A stretch of 46,704 bases of DNA from UBA8752 sp040261275 (GCA_040261275.1 JBDQOI010000020.1:1-46704); one strand, 5' to 3'. Shown: positions 8,976-17,736, numbered from the stretch's first letter. The notes: generated by a model from the sequence alone, not told the origin. A program made the numbers and translations.

Positions 8976-9914
8976 ATGACGGCCTCGCACATACCCTCAG
9001 AAATCCTGCTCCAACGCCACCGGGCCTTGTCGGTGCGCGTGGGAAATACACCCTTGATCGCATTGCCTTCACTCACCGAAGACCTCGGACCTGACGTGAC
9101 CATCATGGCGAAGCTGGAGTGGCACCAGATTGGCGGCAGCGTGAAGGCCCGTGCGGCGCACGCCATCCTGGGCGAAGCATTGGTGAATCCGAAATCCGAA
9201 GGCAAGCGTTTCCTCGATGCCAGCAGCGGCAACACCGGCATTGCCTACGGTGCCATCTGCGCGGCCCTCGGCATTCCATTGACCCTGTGTCTCCCTTCCA
9301 ACGCCAGCCCTGAGCGCAAGCGCATTCTCGAAGCGCTGGGCGTGGAGATCATTGCCACGAGTCCCTTTGAAGGAACGGACGGTGCCCAAGCAGAGTGCCG
9401 GTCCATCATGGAGGCACATGGCGACCGCTACTTCTACCTGGACCAATACGCCCATCCCGCAAACCGTCGGGCCCATTACCACGGCACCGCTGGCGAAATC
9501 TGGATGCAGACGGGCGGAGAAATCACCCACTTCGTGGCCGGTCTCGGTACCACGGGCACCTTCAACGGCACGACCACGCGGTTGAAGGAGTTCGATCCGG
9601 ACATCGTGTGCATCGCCTTCCAACCGGAAAGCGCACTCCACGGCCTCGAAGGCTGGAAGCACCTGGAAACCGCCGACGTACCTGCCATTCACGACCACAG
9701 CATTGCTGATCAGCACCGCACCGTCAGCACAGAAAGTGCCTACGAAGTGGTCGTGGACATCGCCAACAAGGAAGGCCTACTGATCAGCCCATCCGCGGGC
9801 GCCAACCTCGCAGCGGCCCGCTCTGTGGCGGAGGAAGTCGACCGCGGCACCATTGTCACCACCCTCGCCGATGACGCCTCCAAATACGGAGAAGTCATGG
9901 CCCAACTGTTCTGA
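8976..9914 (+). CDS. cysM: Cysteine synthase, CysM type (probably CysO-dependent)
   Basis: 312-residue PLP enzyme of the cysteine synthase family. PLP lysine K57 lies in GGSVKAR; the substrate loop is SSGNTG (83-88), the phosphate-binding loop is GLGTTG (189-194), and SPSAGAN (271-277) is near the C-terminus. Alignment by eye with mycobacterial CysM is strong over QYxxPAN...HYxGT...EITHFVAGLGTTGT. CysM of M. tuberculosis uses O-phosphoserine and the thiocarboxylated carrier CysO; its specificity arginine (R220) aligns near K228 here (GLEGWKHL), keeping a positive charge. The downstream genes encode the matching protease, carrier and activating enzyme, so O-phosphoserine sulfhydrylase is favoured over O-acetylserine sulfhydrylase, by inference. 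First gene of the operon, under the poly-Cys attenuator. Confidence 0.9.
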   Translation: MTASHIPSEILLQRHRALSVRVGNTPLIALPSLTEDLGPDVTIMAKLEWHQIGGSVKARAAHAILGEALVNPKSEGKRFLDASSGNTGIAYGAICAALGIPLTLCLPSNASPERKRILEALGVEIIATSPFEGTDGAQAECRSIMEAHGDRYFYLDQYAHPANRRAHYHGTAGEIWMQTGGEITHFVAGLGTTGTFNGTTTRLKEFDPDIVCIAFQPESALHGLEGWKHLETADVPAIHDHSIADQHRTVSTESAYEVVVDIANKEGLLISPSAGANLAAARSVAEEVDRGTIVTTLADDASKYGEVMAQLF

Positions 9915-9917
9915 ACC

Positions 9918-10475
9918 ATGACAACCGCATCACCCCAAGCCAGCGGATGGTCGCCCCTCGGCCACCTCGGAAAACCCACCGGCGCCCATTCTGCCCACTC
10001 GGGCAAATTCCACAAGGATGCGCTGCCGCTGCGGGTGTCCTTTGATGTGCTGGAGACGATGAAGTCCAACAGCCTCGCTGCCTATCCGGGCGAGGGATGC
10101 GGCTTCCTGCTCGGAACCGACGGCCCCGAGGGTCGCGTCATCCGACAGGCCATCGAAGTGGACAACGCGGCCGGAGAGGACCAGCTGCGCCGGTTCCAGA
10201 TGTCCCCGCTTGACTTTCTCAAGGCCGAGCGCTCCGCCGCCCGGGAAGGCCTCGAAGTCCTCGGCATCTTTCATAGCCACCCCGACCACAGGGCCATTCC
10301 CAGCACCCACGATTTGCACGGCGCCTTGCCCCACCTGAGCTACGTCATCCTTGCCGCGGACGGCAGCGGGTCCGCACCCGAAGTGGTGGAAGTCCGCTCC
10401 TGGCAACTCGATACAGAACGCATCTTCTCCGAAGAAACCCTCCTTTCACATCGTACCCCTTCACAATCCCATTGA
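9918..10475 (+). CDS. JAMM/MPN+ metalloprotease, Mec-like
   Basis: 185 residues. The JAMM zinc motif is complete: E59 (YPGEGCG) and HxHx7SxxD at H119, H121, S129, D132 (GIFHSHPDHRAIPSTHD). In the known pathway Mec hydrolyses the CysO-cysteine adduct to release free cysteine and regenerate the carrier. Residues 1-~35 are an extra low-complexity Ser/Gly/His-rich stretch not needed for the fold; an internal start (M48 or a non-ATG codon) is possible, but ATG 9918 follows the cysM stop by 3 bases. Here it may also remove the Ile-Ala tail of the carrier encoded next. Related JAMM proteins process sulfur carriers in this way in other pathways, such as QbsD acting on QbsE. Confidence 0.88.
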   Translation: MTTASPQASGWSPLGHLGKPTGAHSAHSGKFHKDALPLRVSFDVLETMKSNSLAAYPGEGCGFLLGTDGPEGRVIRQAIEVDNAAGEDQLRRFQMSPLDFLKAERSAAREGLEVLGIFHSHPDHRAIPSTHDLHGALPHLSYVILAADGSGSAPEVVEVRSWQLDTERIFSEETLLSHRTPSQSH

Positions 10476-10482
10476 CTCCATC

Positions 10483-10761
10483 ATGAATTCCATCATCATT
10501 CCCACCCCCTTGCGCAAGTTCACTGGCGGCGCCGGACTCTTCGAATCCACTGCAGACAGCGTCAAGGGACTCCTCGACGACCTCGTATCCGCCCACGAAG
10601 GTCTCCGCCAGCACCTGTTCGACAACGACGGTGATCTGCGGTCCTTCATCCGCGTATACGTAGGCGATGAGGACATCCACGAACTGGACGGAACAGCTAC
10701 AGCCCTGACCGGCAACACGGAAGTGAGCATCATCCCCGCCATCGCTGGTGGCATTGCCTGA
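10483..10761 (+). CDS. MoaD/ThiS-like sulfur carrier, CysO-like
   Basis: 92 residues, ubiquitin-like fold expected. The start ATG 10483 gives MNSIIIPTPLRKFTGG, matching the opening of CysO (IPTxLRxxTGG), and the internal VYVGDEDI matches IYVNDEDV. The C-terminus is SIIPAIAGGIA. The diglycine that must be adenylated and thiocarboxylated is therefore followed by two extra residues (Ile-Ala), unlike mycobacterial CysO, which ends in GG. Activation would need a prior trimming step, presumably by the JAMM protease encoded just upstream. It lies 7 bases after the mec-like stop and 5 bases before the E1 gene. An in-frame upstream extension exists but overlaps the protease gene and is unlikely. Confidence 0.9.
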   Translation: MNSIIIPTPLRKFTGGAGLFESTADSVKGLLDDLVSAHEGLRQHLFDNDGDLRSFIRVYVGDEDIHELDGTATALTGNTEVSIIPAIAGGIA

Positions 10762-10766
10762 AGACC

Positions 10767-11927
10767 ATGGTCAATCCGTTCACCAAGGCCGAGCTCGAAC
10801 GCTACAGCCGGCACCTCATCATCCCCGAATTCAACCTCGAGGGACAACGCAAACTCAAGGAAGCCCACGTCCTCGTCATCGGGTCAGGCGGCCTCGGCAG
10901 CCCCATGCTGATGTACCTGGCCGCTGCGGGCGTAGGCCACATCGGCATCGTGGACTTTGACGTGATTGAGGACCACAACCTCCAGCGCCAGGTCCTGTTT
11001 GGCGTCGACCAGGTCGGAGCCTCCAAGGCGCAAAGCGCCAAGGACCGCATCCTCGCCCTCAATCCGCACATCGAGGTGACGGTGCACGAGACGCGCATCA
11101 CTTCCGAGAACGCGCTCGAACTCATCGAGCAGTATGATGTGGTGGCCGACGGGACGGACAACTTCCCGACGCGCTACCTCGTGAACGACGCCTGCGTCCT
11201 CGCCGGCAAGACCAACGTCTACGCCAGCATTTACCGCTTCGAGGGCCAGTGCAGCGTGTTCAACTACCCCCGCCCGGACGGTACCCGCGGTCCGAACTAC
11301 CGCGACCTCTTCCCCTCGCCACCGCCTCCGGGCCTGGTGCCCAGCTGCAGTGAGGGCGGCGTGATCGGCGTGCTGCCCGGCATCCTGGGATCGCTGCAGG
11401 CATTGGAGGTCATCAAGGTCATCAGCGGCGTGGGCGATGTGCTCGACGGCCGGCTGTTCCTCTTCGATGCCGCCACCTTTGGCACCCGCACCCTCAAGGT
11501 GCGCCCCAACGCCAAGAACCCGTTGACCGGCGAAAATCCCACGCAGACCGAACTCATCGACTACGAGATGTTCTGCGGCCTCGGCGGTGCCCCCAAGGAA
11601 GAGCGCCCGGTGCGCGAGATCACACCGACCGCGTTAGCTGAAGAACTCAAAACGGACACAGCCCCTGTGGTCATTGACGTGCGCGAACCCTACGAATTCG
11701 CTATCGCTGAGATGGGCGGCATCCTGATGCCGGTGGAATCCGTACCGGAGCGTGTGGCGGAGATTCCAAAGGATCGCCCTGTGGTCATCCATTGCCGCAG
11801 CGGTGTGCGCTCGGCGCGCATCATCAGGATGCTGGAAGACGAACACAGCTATGACAACTTGCTCAACCTGAAAGGCGGCATTCTCGCCTGGCAGGAAGAC
11901 GTGGACCCCTCCCTGGCCCGCTACTGA
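10767..11927 (+). CDS. MoeZ-like E1 adenylyltransferase with rhodanese domain
   Basis: 386 residues. Residues ~10-260 are a ThiF/MoeB-type domain with nucleotide loop GSGGLGSP (39-46), NLQRQ (71-75) and ADGTDNFPTRY (127-137). The PSCSEGG segment has C194. The CxxC zinc pairs of classical MoeB are absent (NYRDLFPSPPPPG where MoeB has CYRC), as in MoeZ. Residues ~285-386 are a rhodanese domain with active cysteine C343 in HCRSGVRS. In the CysO route MoeZ adenylates the carrier C-terminus and transfers sulfur from its rhodanese persulfide. Last gene of the four-gene operon. The stop is 1 base from the stop of the convergent gene, with no terminator visible between them. Confidence 0.9.
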   Translation: MVNPFTKAELERYSRHLIIPEFNLEGQRKLKEAHVLVIGSGGLGSPMLMYLAAAGVGHIGIVDFDVIEDHNLQRQVLFGVDQVGASKAQSAKDRILALNPHIEVTVHETRITSENALELIEQYDVVADGTDNFPTRYLVNDACVLAGKTNVYASIYRFEGQCSVFNYPRPDGTRGPNYRDLFPSPPPPGLVPSCSEGGVIGVLPGILGSLQALEVIKVISGVGDVLDGRLFLFDAATFGTRTLKVRPNAKNPLTGENPTQTELIDYEMFCGLGGAPKEERPVREITPTALAEELKTDTAPVVIDVREPYEFAIAEMGGILMPVESVPERVAEIPKDRPVVIHCRSGVRSARIIRMLEDEHSYDNLLNLKGGILAWQEDVDPSLARY

Positions 11928-11928
11928 G

Positions 11929-14900
11929 TCAGCAGCTCGAGCCGAACAGTCCGAGCAGGAAGAGCACGTCCGTCACGTTGACGCTGCCGTCGGCATTGAC
12001 ATCCGGCGGGCCGCAACTGCCGTCACATCCAAAGCTGCCCAACAGTTGAAGGATATCGGACACCCCGACGATGTTGTCGCCGTCGAGGTCGCCCGGGCAT
12101 CCGACGGTGCCGGTGAATCCGACGGTACAACCTGTACCGGGATCGGTGGCCGTGAGCGCGTAATCTCCTGCTCCGTCGACCGTCAAAGTCGCACCTGTTG
12201 CATCGAGCACCGTACCGTTCAATGACCAGGTATACCCGGTCCAACCCGTGGGCGCCTGCAGCTCGCCCCCTGCCAGAATCCAGTACAAAGAAGGCGGGTC
12301 AAGTAACTGCAAATCAAGGATTTCAAGTGTCTGACAATCACCTGAAGTGGTGCCGATGTAATGGTAGATTCCCGGCTCATCTGCTATGGTATTGCCCCAC
12401 CCCATCGAGGCTCCTGGGCACAGTCCCGATTGCGTGGTATCGAAAGCACATACTTCAGAAACCAAGGCGTACTGCGCCGCCGCAATCGGTCCGCAACTGC
12501 CATCGTAAGCCGCCGTTTCATCTCCTGTGACCACCACGGCGCAGGGTGCCGACCAATCATTGGATCCCGTAGCGTTGCGTTCAACCAGCGACAAGCTGCC
12601 CAAGCCATCCGCCCAGGATGCCAGCACCCCTTCAGACGCGCCCATCTCCCAGGCCGTTCCGGCATCAAAGGCACCCGGCCCATATTCGTCGATGACCCAG
12701 TAGCCAAAGGGCAAGGCCTGGGCGGGCGGTGTATGGGGCATGGGATCGAGTCGATTCACCACCACCTCTCCTCCCGGTGTGGACGCTCCTGCCGCCACAT
12801 GAATGCTACCGCCTACCGCCGCCAAGGGATAGACACCTGCCGCATCCACCGTGACGCGGTCCAACACACCGGAGCCCACCACCGCAGTCGACGCCGCCAA
12901 CGTCGCCGGGCCGGTGAAGACCCCGTGTTGGGAACTGCCGTGCTTGTTGACGAGGAAGTAAGTATCCTCATTGAACTGGTAATAGGCCACCAGGTCGGGG
13001 TCGGTGTCCAAGTCTTCCTGGGTCAGCGTGAGGTGGCGCTGCTCGCGAATCTCATCGCGGTTCAACGTGCGGTTCCAGATCTTGACCTCGTCGATGGAAC
13101 CGGTCATATTTCGGCTGCCCCACCCGCGATAGCTGCCGAGAAACTGTGTGTCCTGCTCGCCCAGAGCCGCGCCAAAGGCGTGGAAGGCCTCTTGCCCGTT
13201 GAGGTACACGCGCACGCCATCCGGCGCCACGGTCATGGCCACGTGCGACCACTGGTCCTGTGGCACGTACAGCCCGCTGCTCCACCACCACGCACCGTTG
13301 GGCCAGTGGTAGCCCAGCTCGTTGTTCTGCCGGAAGTTGAAACCGCCGCCGCCCGCCGCGATGGCGATGGCCGTGTAATCCGGCTGTATGCCCTCAGGTC
13401 GGACCCAGGCCGAAACCGTGTAGGTGTTGGTCTCCAGTCCCAGGTCGTGGGTCAATCCATAGCCATTGGTTCCAGAGCAATGCAGGGCCATGCCCGATAC
13501 TCCCGAGGCGTTGCAATTGCTCAGGGGTCCCACCTCCACCATGGCGGGTACCGAGCGGGTATCGCTGAGTCCATTGCCGTCAGTCACGGTCAACGAAACA
13601 TCGAAGGCCCCAGCATCCCCGAAGATCACCACCGGGTTGCGCACCGATGTGGAGGAGACGAATTCCGGCATCGGGTCGAAGGACCACTGCCATGTCGCCC
13701 CGTCGTGGTTGAGGATGCTGTGGCATTCAAAGCGGACGGTATCGCCTGCGCAAAAGACATTAGGGTTGGCCGTCATCGGCTGGGCAATCGGCGAAGGAGC
13801 GAATGGGAAACCTGCCTCCCAAATGCCCTTGCCCTTGTCTCCGACGCGCAGCAAACCGTCGCGGTGGAAGGGAATGCACTCGAAAGGCGCCCACCGCGCG
13901 GGCAATCCCGTCCCAAAGGAAGTCCAAACCGTGGCATCCGTCGCGCGATGGAAGGCACCCGTCGTGGAAACCACCACCGTTCCGGCATCGCCGAGGCAAA
14001 CGACATCACGCAGGTCCTCCCCGCCCAGGCCAGTGAGCAGGTTGGTCCAGATCTCGCCGCCGTCGACGGAGCGTCGGATGCCGTCCGCGTCGGCCTGGAT
14101 GACCCAGACTTCGTCGTCGTTGGCGGGATTGAGCGCGAGCTCCATACTGCTCCAGTTCGTGGGCAGTCCGGTCACCGAAGTCCACGAGTCGCCACCGTTC
14201 AGTGAACGGTACAACGTGCAGGAACCACCGGCGCGCACTACGGCAAAGAACAGGTCGCGGTTGCCCCGCCCCTGCTCGATCTCTAGCACCGTTCCGCTGC
14301 CGAAATCATGCATCAGCTGGAAGTCCGCGCCACCGTCAAAGGATCGATAGAAACCGCTGCCGTTACCGAGCGCCAGGTAGTCGGCATACAACGGATCGCG
14401 CACCAGTTCGCTGGATCGGGAGTCCACGTAGCTCTCCGTGGGATACAAGGACAGGTTGCCAATGCCCGTGGGCGTGCCGTTGAATGTCGAGGGCAAGCGG
14501 AGGTCGCCGATGTCGCTGAAGCGGATCTCGTTGTTGTCGAGCGGATCGACGTAGCCCGTAGGCGCCTCAGCACCGCCAAGTCTGAGGTGCTGACCAGAGC
14601 CGAAGTCCTGGCGGAAACCGGTATTGCCATTGTGGTAGCGTCCGCCAGATTGCACGTCGACGTTCCAGCCCTGCGAGTAGCCCCACAGCGTTGTGTTGTA
14701 GATGCCGTATTTGCGGCTGGTGTGCGTCGCCATCTCATCCGAGCTGTAGTTCAATCCCCCATCGGTGGCCAACCATACATCGTCGCCCAGGACGTGCATG
14801 TCCTGGATGTCCGGGTGCACCCAACCGATGTCATAGGTACCCGCCCCGTAGGCGCCGATGCGCTGCCACGTCACCCCGCCATCGTCCGTCTGGTTGAGCG

Positions 14901-16209
14901 CGGTCACGCCCACCCACACCCGGTCGGGGTCGTTGTGCGACACCGTCATTGCAAAGTCGTAGAACCCCTGATAAATGCCGGTGCCGTTCATGTTGCCGGT
15001 GGCCAGGCTCGGGTGCACATCCACATCGTACGGCGCGCCATCCTGGCCATTGGGGTTGGTCCAGTTGCCACCTCTGTCATCGCTGCGGTAGAGGCCAATC
15101 CACCCCGTATCGCTGGCCTTGCCCTTGCCGATGAGCGCCACATATACGCGGTCGGGATCCGCCGGTGTGGTGCCGATGCGTCCACCATGGTCGTCCGCCG
15201 CGGAAGGCTCCGACGGGACGAAGTATCCAGTGTCGTGCAGCGAGAAGGTGGCACCCGCATCATCCGATCGATGGAAAGCGCAGCGCTCGGGATTCACTTC
15301 GTGAACGAGGGCATACACCACCATGGCATCCGTCGGATGAAACCGTACGTCCCACACCTTGCCCGAAATAACCGTGCTCCACGTAGCACCGCCGTCCAGC
15401 GTCCGCCGCAGACCATTGTCCGTGGCAACGCAGACGATGTCGGAAATCCAAGGGTGCACCACCATCTGGTTGGCGCCCGAACCGAGGTTGTAGAGCAGGT
15501 CCCAAGTGGTGCCGCCATTCGTCGTGCCGTAGACCGTGTTGTTGGAAACGAAATAGAAGGTGCTCGCTGAAGTCGGCGCGACGGCGCACTGCGTCACCGT
15601 GCGGATGCCAGGCACACCGAGGGTCGCCGGCGTCCAAGTCAATCCACGATCGGTCGTCTTGAAAAGATCGCCGGCCTCGATGCCCGCAATGGCGACATCG
15701 GGGTTGGAGGCGCACTGATCAAAGCAATAGAGGTTGCACTGCCACGACACCGGGAAATGCCCCTGATCGCCATTGTTCCACGTCTCGAACGGCCCGATGG
15801 CCTGCCAATCCGGGTCCACCGCGTCGGCCTGCCGCTGCACCTGCCCTTCCACGCCGCCGCCGCGCTCGAACTGCTCTTGCGCCCATGCACCGGCATCCTG
15901 AATCGCGCCGTCCGGACCGACACGGTGCTCGACGTGCATGAGCCAATGCTTGAAGTTGCGCTCGTGCAGCGTTTTCTCGTATTCGCGGTCCTTCCAATAC
16001 GCCTCCCTCAGGTCCACGACCTCATGGAAATTCGCCTCACCGGCATACATGCACTGCGCCCACTCGGGGGTCTCCCCCAAATCGTTGGGCACCCACTTGA
16101 ACACGCCCTTTTCAAGGACCGATTCCCCATTCAACACAGCTTGTCCCCAGCCGATATGGGACACCAAACCGCAACACAACACCACGGCAAAACGCAACGC
16201 TCGATTCAT
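11929..16209 (-). CDS. Secreted BNR/PKD/LamG multidomain protein with dockerin-like tail
   Basis: 1426 residues with signal peptide MNRALRFAVVLCCGLVSHIG... (to ~23). Residues ~130-800 are BNR/sortilin-like propeller repeats (many S/T-x-D-G-G-x-T/x-W units such as TDRGLTWT, TLDGGATWS). A PKD domain covers ~808-895 (WQWSFDP...VSLTVTDGNG) and a LamG/concanavalin-like domain ~900-1075 (YTVSAWVRPEG, RVYLNGQEAF, GSIDEVKIWNRTL). The C-terminus (~1370-1426) has two dockerin-like Ca-binding loops, DLDGDNIVGVSDILQLLGSF and DVNADGSVNVTDVLFLLGLF, bracketed by cysteines, and no T9SS PNP domain. The BNR units resemble those of sialidases and of photosystem-assembly proteins, but no catalytic set was identified, so enzyme activity is not claimed. 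A TATTTTG box lies 13 bases before the ATG. Confidence 0.88.
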   Translation of the reverse strand: MNRALRFAVVLCCGLVSHIGWGQAVLNGESVLEKGVFKWVPNDLGETPEWAQCMYAGEANFHEVVDLREAYWKDREYEKTLHERNFKHWLMHVEHRVGPDGAIQDAGAWAQEQFERGGGVEGQVQRQADAVDPDWQAIGPFETWNNGDQGHFPVSWQCNLYCFDQCASNPDVAIAGIEAGDLFKTTDRGLTWTPATLGVPGIRTVTQCAVAPTSASTFYFVSNNTVYGTTNGGTTWDLLYNLGSGANQMVVHPWISDIVCVATDNGLRRTLDGGATWSTVISGKVWDVRFHPTDAMVVYALVHEVNPERCAFHRSDDAGATFSLHDTGYFVPSEPSAADDHGGRIGTTPADPDRVYVALIGKGKASDTGWIGLYRSDDRGGNWTNPNGQDGAPYDVDVHPSLATGNMNGTGIYQGFYDFAMTVSHNDPDRVWVGVTALNQTDDGGVTWQRIGAYGAGTYDIGWVHPDIQDMHVLGDDVWLATDGGLNYSSDEMATHTSRKYGIYNTTLWGYSQGWNVDVQSGGRYHNGNTGFRQDFGSGQHLRLGGAEAPTGYVDPLDNNEIRFSDIGDLRLPSTFNGTPTGIGNLSLYPTESYVDSRSSELVRDPLYADYLALGNGSGFYRSFDGGADFQLMHDFGSGTVLEIEQGRGNRDLFFAVVRAGGSCTLYRSLNGGDSWTSVTGLPTNWSSMELALNPANDDEVWVIQADADGIRRSVDGGEIWTNLLTGLGGEDLRDVVCLGDAGTVVVSTTGAFHRATDATVWTSFGTGLPARWAPFECIPFHRDGLLRVGDKGKGIWEAGFPFAPSPIAQPMTANPNVFCAGDTVRFECHSILNHDGATWQWSFDPMPEFVSSTSVRNPVVIFGDAGAFDVSLTVTDGNGLSDTRSVPAMVEVGPLSNCNASGVSGMALHCSGTNGYGLTHDLGLETNTYTVSAWVRPEGIQPDYTAIAIAAGGGGFNFRQNNELGYHWPNGAWWWSSGLYVPQDQWSHVAMTVAPDGVRVYLNGQEAFHAFGAALGEQDTQFLGSYRGWGSRNMTGSIDEVKIWNRTLNRDEIREQRHLTLTQEDLDTDPDLVAYYQFNEDTYFLVNKHGSSQHGVFTGPATLAASTAVVGSGVLDRVTVDAAGVYPLAAVGGSIHVAAGASTPGGEVVVNRLDPMPHTPPAQALPFGYWVIDEYGPGAFDAGTAWEMGASEGVLASWADGLGSLSLVERNATGSNDWSAPCAVVVTGDETAAYDGSCGPIAAAQYALVSEVCAFDTTQSGLCPGASMGWGNTIADEPGIYHYIGTTSGDCQTLEILDLQLLDPPSLYWILAGGELQAPTGWTGYTWSLNGTVLDATGATLTVDGAGDYALTATDPGTGCTVGFTGTVGCPGDLDGDNIVGVSDILQLLGSFGCDGSCGPPDVNADGSVNVTDVLFLLGLFGSSC

Positions 16210-16274
16210 TGACTACAAAATACGGCAAGGCAGGGCAAGGCACCCACGCATGACAAATCCGGGGATGCACGCAT

Positions 16275-16282
16275 TAAATTGA
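16275..16282 (+). promoter_or_regulatory. -7 box TAAATTGA, 12 bases before ATG 16287
   Basis: TAnnTTG-type element with its T at -12, the same spacing as at several other starts in the window, suggesting a leaderless mRNA for the small zinc-ribbon gene and its overlapping partner. Confidence 0.5.
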
Positions 16283-16286
16283 GCGC

Positions 16287-16481
16287 ATGAACGCGACCTA
16301 TTCCTGCGGCCAATGCGGCATGTCCGTCAAGGCCCAATGCGCCAAGTGCGACGTCCCCTTGGAAAACGGCCACCTGGACCTGCCCGACGGCTCATCCGTC
16401 CAGGTCTCCCGCTGCCCCTCCTGCGAAGGCAAGATCAAGTCGCCCCAATGTTGTGGGGCCGACATGGCCTGCAGCGCATGA
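16287..16481 (+). CDS. Small zinc-ribbon protein (64 aa)
   Basis: 64 residues with cysteines in pairs: C7/C10 (CGQC), C18/C21 (CAKC), C43/C46 (CPSC), and a CC at ~54-55 before a terminal AC. Two treble-clef or rubredoxin-like zinc sites are likely; there is no catalytic domain. The stop overlaps the start of the PNGase F-like gene (ATGA, 16478-16481), implying translational coupling. The role is unknown; cytosolic, as no signal peptide is present. The start is supported by the -7-like box at -12. Confidence 0.75.
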   Translation: MNATYSCGQCGMSVKAQCAKCDVPLENGHLDLPDGSSVQVSRCPSCEGKIKSPQCCGADMACSA

Positions 16482-17713
16482 GCCTGCCCTCCTTGCGCAT
16501 CCGGGGCCGCCTTGCCGTGCTGCCCCATCTCCTCTTCTTCGCCGCCATCCTGTCCGGAGGATGCGGTCCTGCGTCGCTGCCGGCCAGGGGCGACTACACC
16601 CTGGAGGTCTGGAAGAACGACACCCTCCGCTTCACCCCGGACGTGGCCGCCGACACCGTACCCTGCGCCGCAGGCGACTACCGCCTGGACGCCGGCCGCA
16701 TCCGCCTGGTCCCCGTCACCTTCCCGAAGCGCGCCCGTCGCTGTGACCTGACGCTCGAGGTCTCGCTGCGTTCCATCGGCGATCCCTGGGACAAAAGCGG
16801 CGCCATCTTCGCCTTTGCCGACGCGGCAGGTCGAGACTACCTCGGCCGCATGCAATCCGGCGGAGACGCCGACACCGCCGCCTTTGCCGGCATCCGCCCC
16901 GGCGCCGACGCGTCCGACCCACGCCAGCCGGCCCTCGAACTCCTGCGCTTCATCACGCCCTTCGGTGTGGGACACTGGAGTCAGAACGAACGCGCGCTGG
17001 ACTTCAAGCCCGAAGCCGTAGCCGCCTGGGCCGACAGCGTCGCATGGTCAGCGGACCTCACGGAAATGCAGGGGTGGCTCGAATCCGTCGACACCCTCTG
17101 GATCGGCGCCTACATCGACACCTGGAGCGACAAGGGCCACGTCCTCAGCGCCCGCTTCGTAGCCATGGAAAGCCCCCTCCCTTGCGACGCCCGCATCGAC
17201 CGCTCCGTCACGCCCTTGCTCAACACCACCAAGCTCGCCCACGACCAGCGTCCCTACACCGCCTTCCCTGACGGCCCACTGACGGTCGACTTCCACCTTG
17301 ACGCCCCCGCCAACGGCGCCGAGCTGGCCTTCATCACCACGGGTCACGGCGGACACTCCGGCGGCGACGAGTTCGTGGAGCAGCCGCACCACATCCTACT
17401 CGACGGCGACACCCTCAAATCCTGGACGCCGTGGCGCAACGACTGCGCCGCCATGCGCCGATTCAACCCCACCAGCGGATTCTGGCCCTCCATCTACGTG
17501 GTCGACGGCGACACCCTCGAAGAACGCATCGCCTCCTCCGACCTCAGCCGCTCCAACTGGTGCCCCGGCGACCAAGTCGACCCGCTGCGCCTCCAACTCG
17601 GCAACCTCGCCGCCGGCGACCACACCTTGAAAATCGCCATCCCCGGCGCCCAAGTTTGGACGGACAGCACCTTCAATTTCTGGAACATCGCCGCCTGGAT
17701 CGAGGCCAATTGA
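16478..17713 (+). CDS. PNGase F-like peptide:N-glycosidase lipoprotein
   Basis: 411 residues. The start ATG 16478 overlaps the previous stop and gives a signal with lipobox-like SGGC (Cys 29), so it is probably an outer-membrane or periplasmic lipoprotein. The C-terminal half matches PNGase F: TTGHGG...GGDEFV (287-300; E298 is the likely catalytic-site glutamate), ILLDGD, WTPWRNDC, RFNPTSG, SSDLSRSNWCPG (353-364), and a final beta-rich segment GNLAAGDHTLKIAIPG. The N-terminal half (~40-230) would be the first jelly roll (GDPWDKSGAIFAF). PNGase F releases intact N-glycans from glycoproteins by cleaving the amide bond to Asn. Classical PNGase F is ~310 residues and soluble, so the lipid anchor and longer N-region differ. 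Substrate preference is not determinable from sequence. Confidence 0.85.
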   Translation: MSLPSLRIRGRLAVLPHLLFFAAILSGGCGPASLPARGDYTLEVWKNDTLRFTPDVAADTVPCAAGDYRLDAGRIRLVPVTFPKRARRCDLTLEVSLRSIGDPWDKSGAIFAFADAAGRDYLGRMQSGGDADTAAFAGIRPGADASDPRQPALELLRFITPFGVGHWSQNERALDFKPEAVAAWADSVAWSADLTEMQGWLESVDTLWIGAYIDTWSDKGHVLSARFVAMESPLPCDARIDRSVTPLLNTTKLAHDQRPYTAFPDGPLTVDFHLDAPANGAELAFITTGHGGHSGGDEFVEQPHHILLDGDTLKSWTPWRNDCAAMRRFNPTSGFWPSIYVVDGDTLEERIASSDLSRSNWCPGDQVDPLRLQLGNLAAGDHTLKIAIPGAQVWTDSTFNFWNIAAWIEAN

Positions 17714-17736
17714 CCCCTCTTCCATCCAATCTCCCC

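Noticed and set aside
12361..14205. Long plus-strand open frame (614 codons) opposite the BNR/PKD/LamG gene
   Set aside because: Arg/His/Gly-rich nonsense composition without domains; the minus-strand protein here has a signal peptide and clear modules. It is a GC-rich shadow frame.
11929..16209. Calling the BNR proteins sialidases
   Set aside because: BNR-like units alone do not make a sialidase; the Arg triad, Tyr and Asp set was not identified in either protein.
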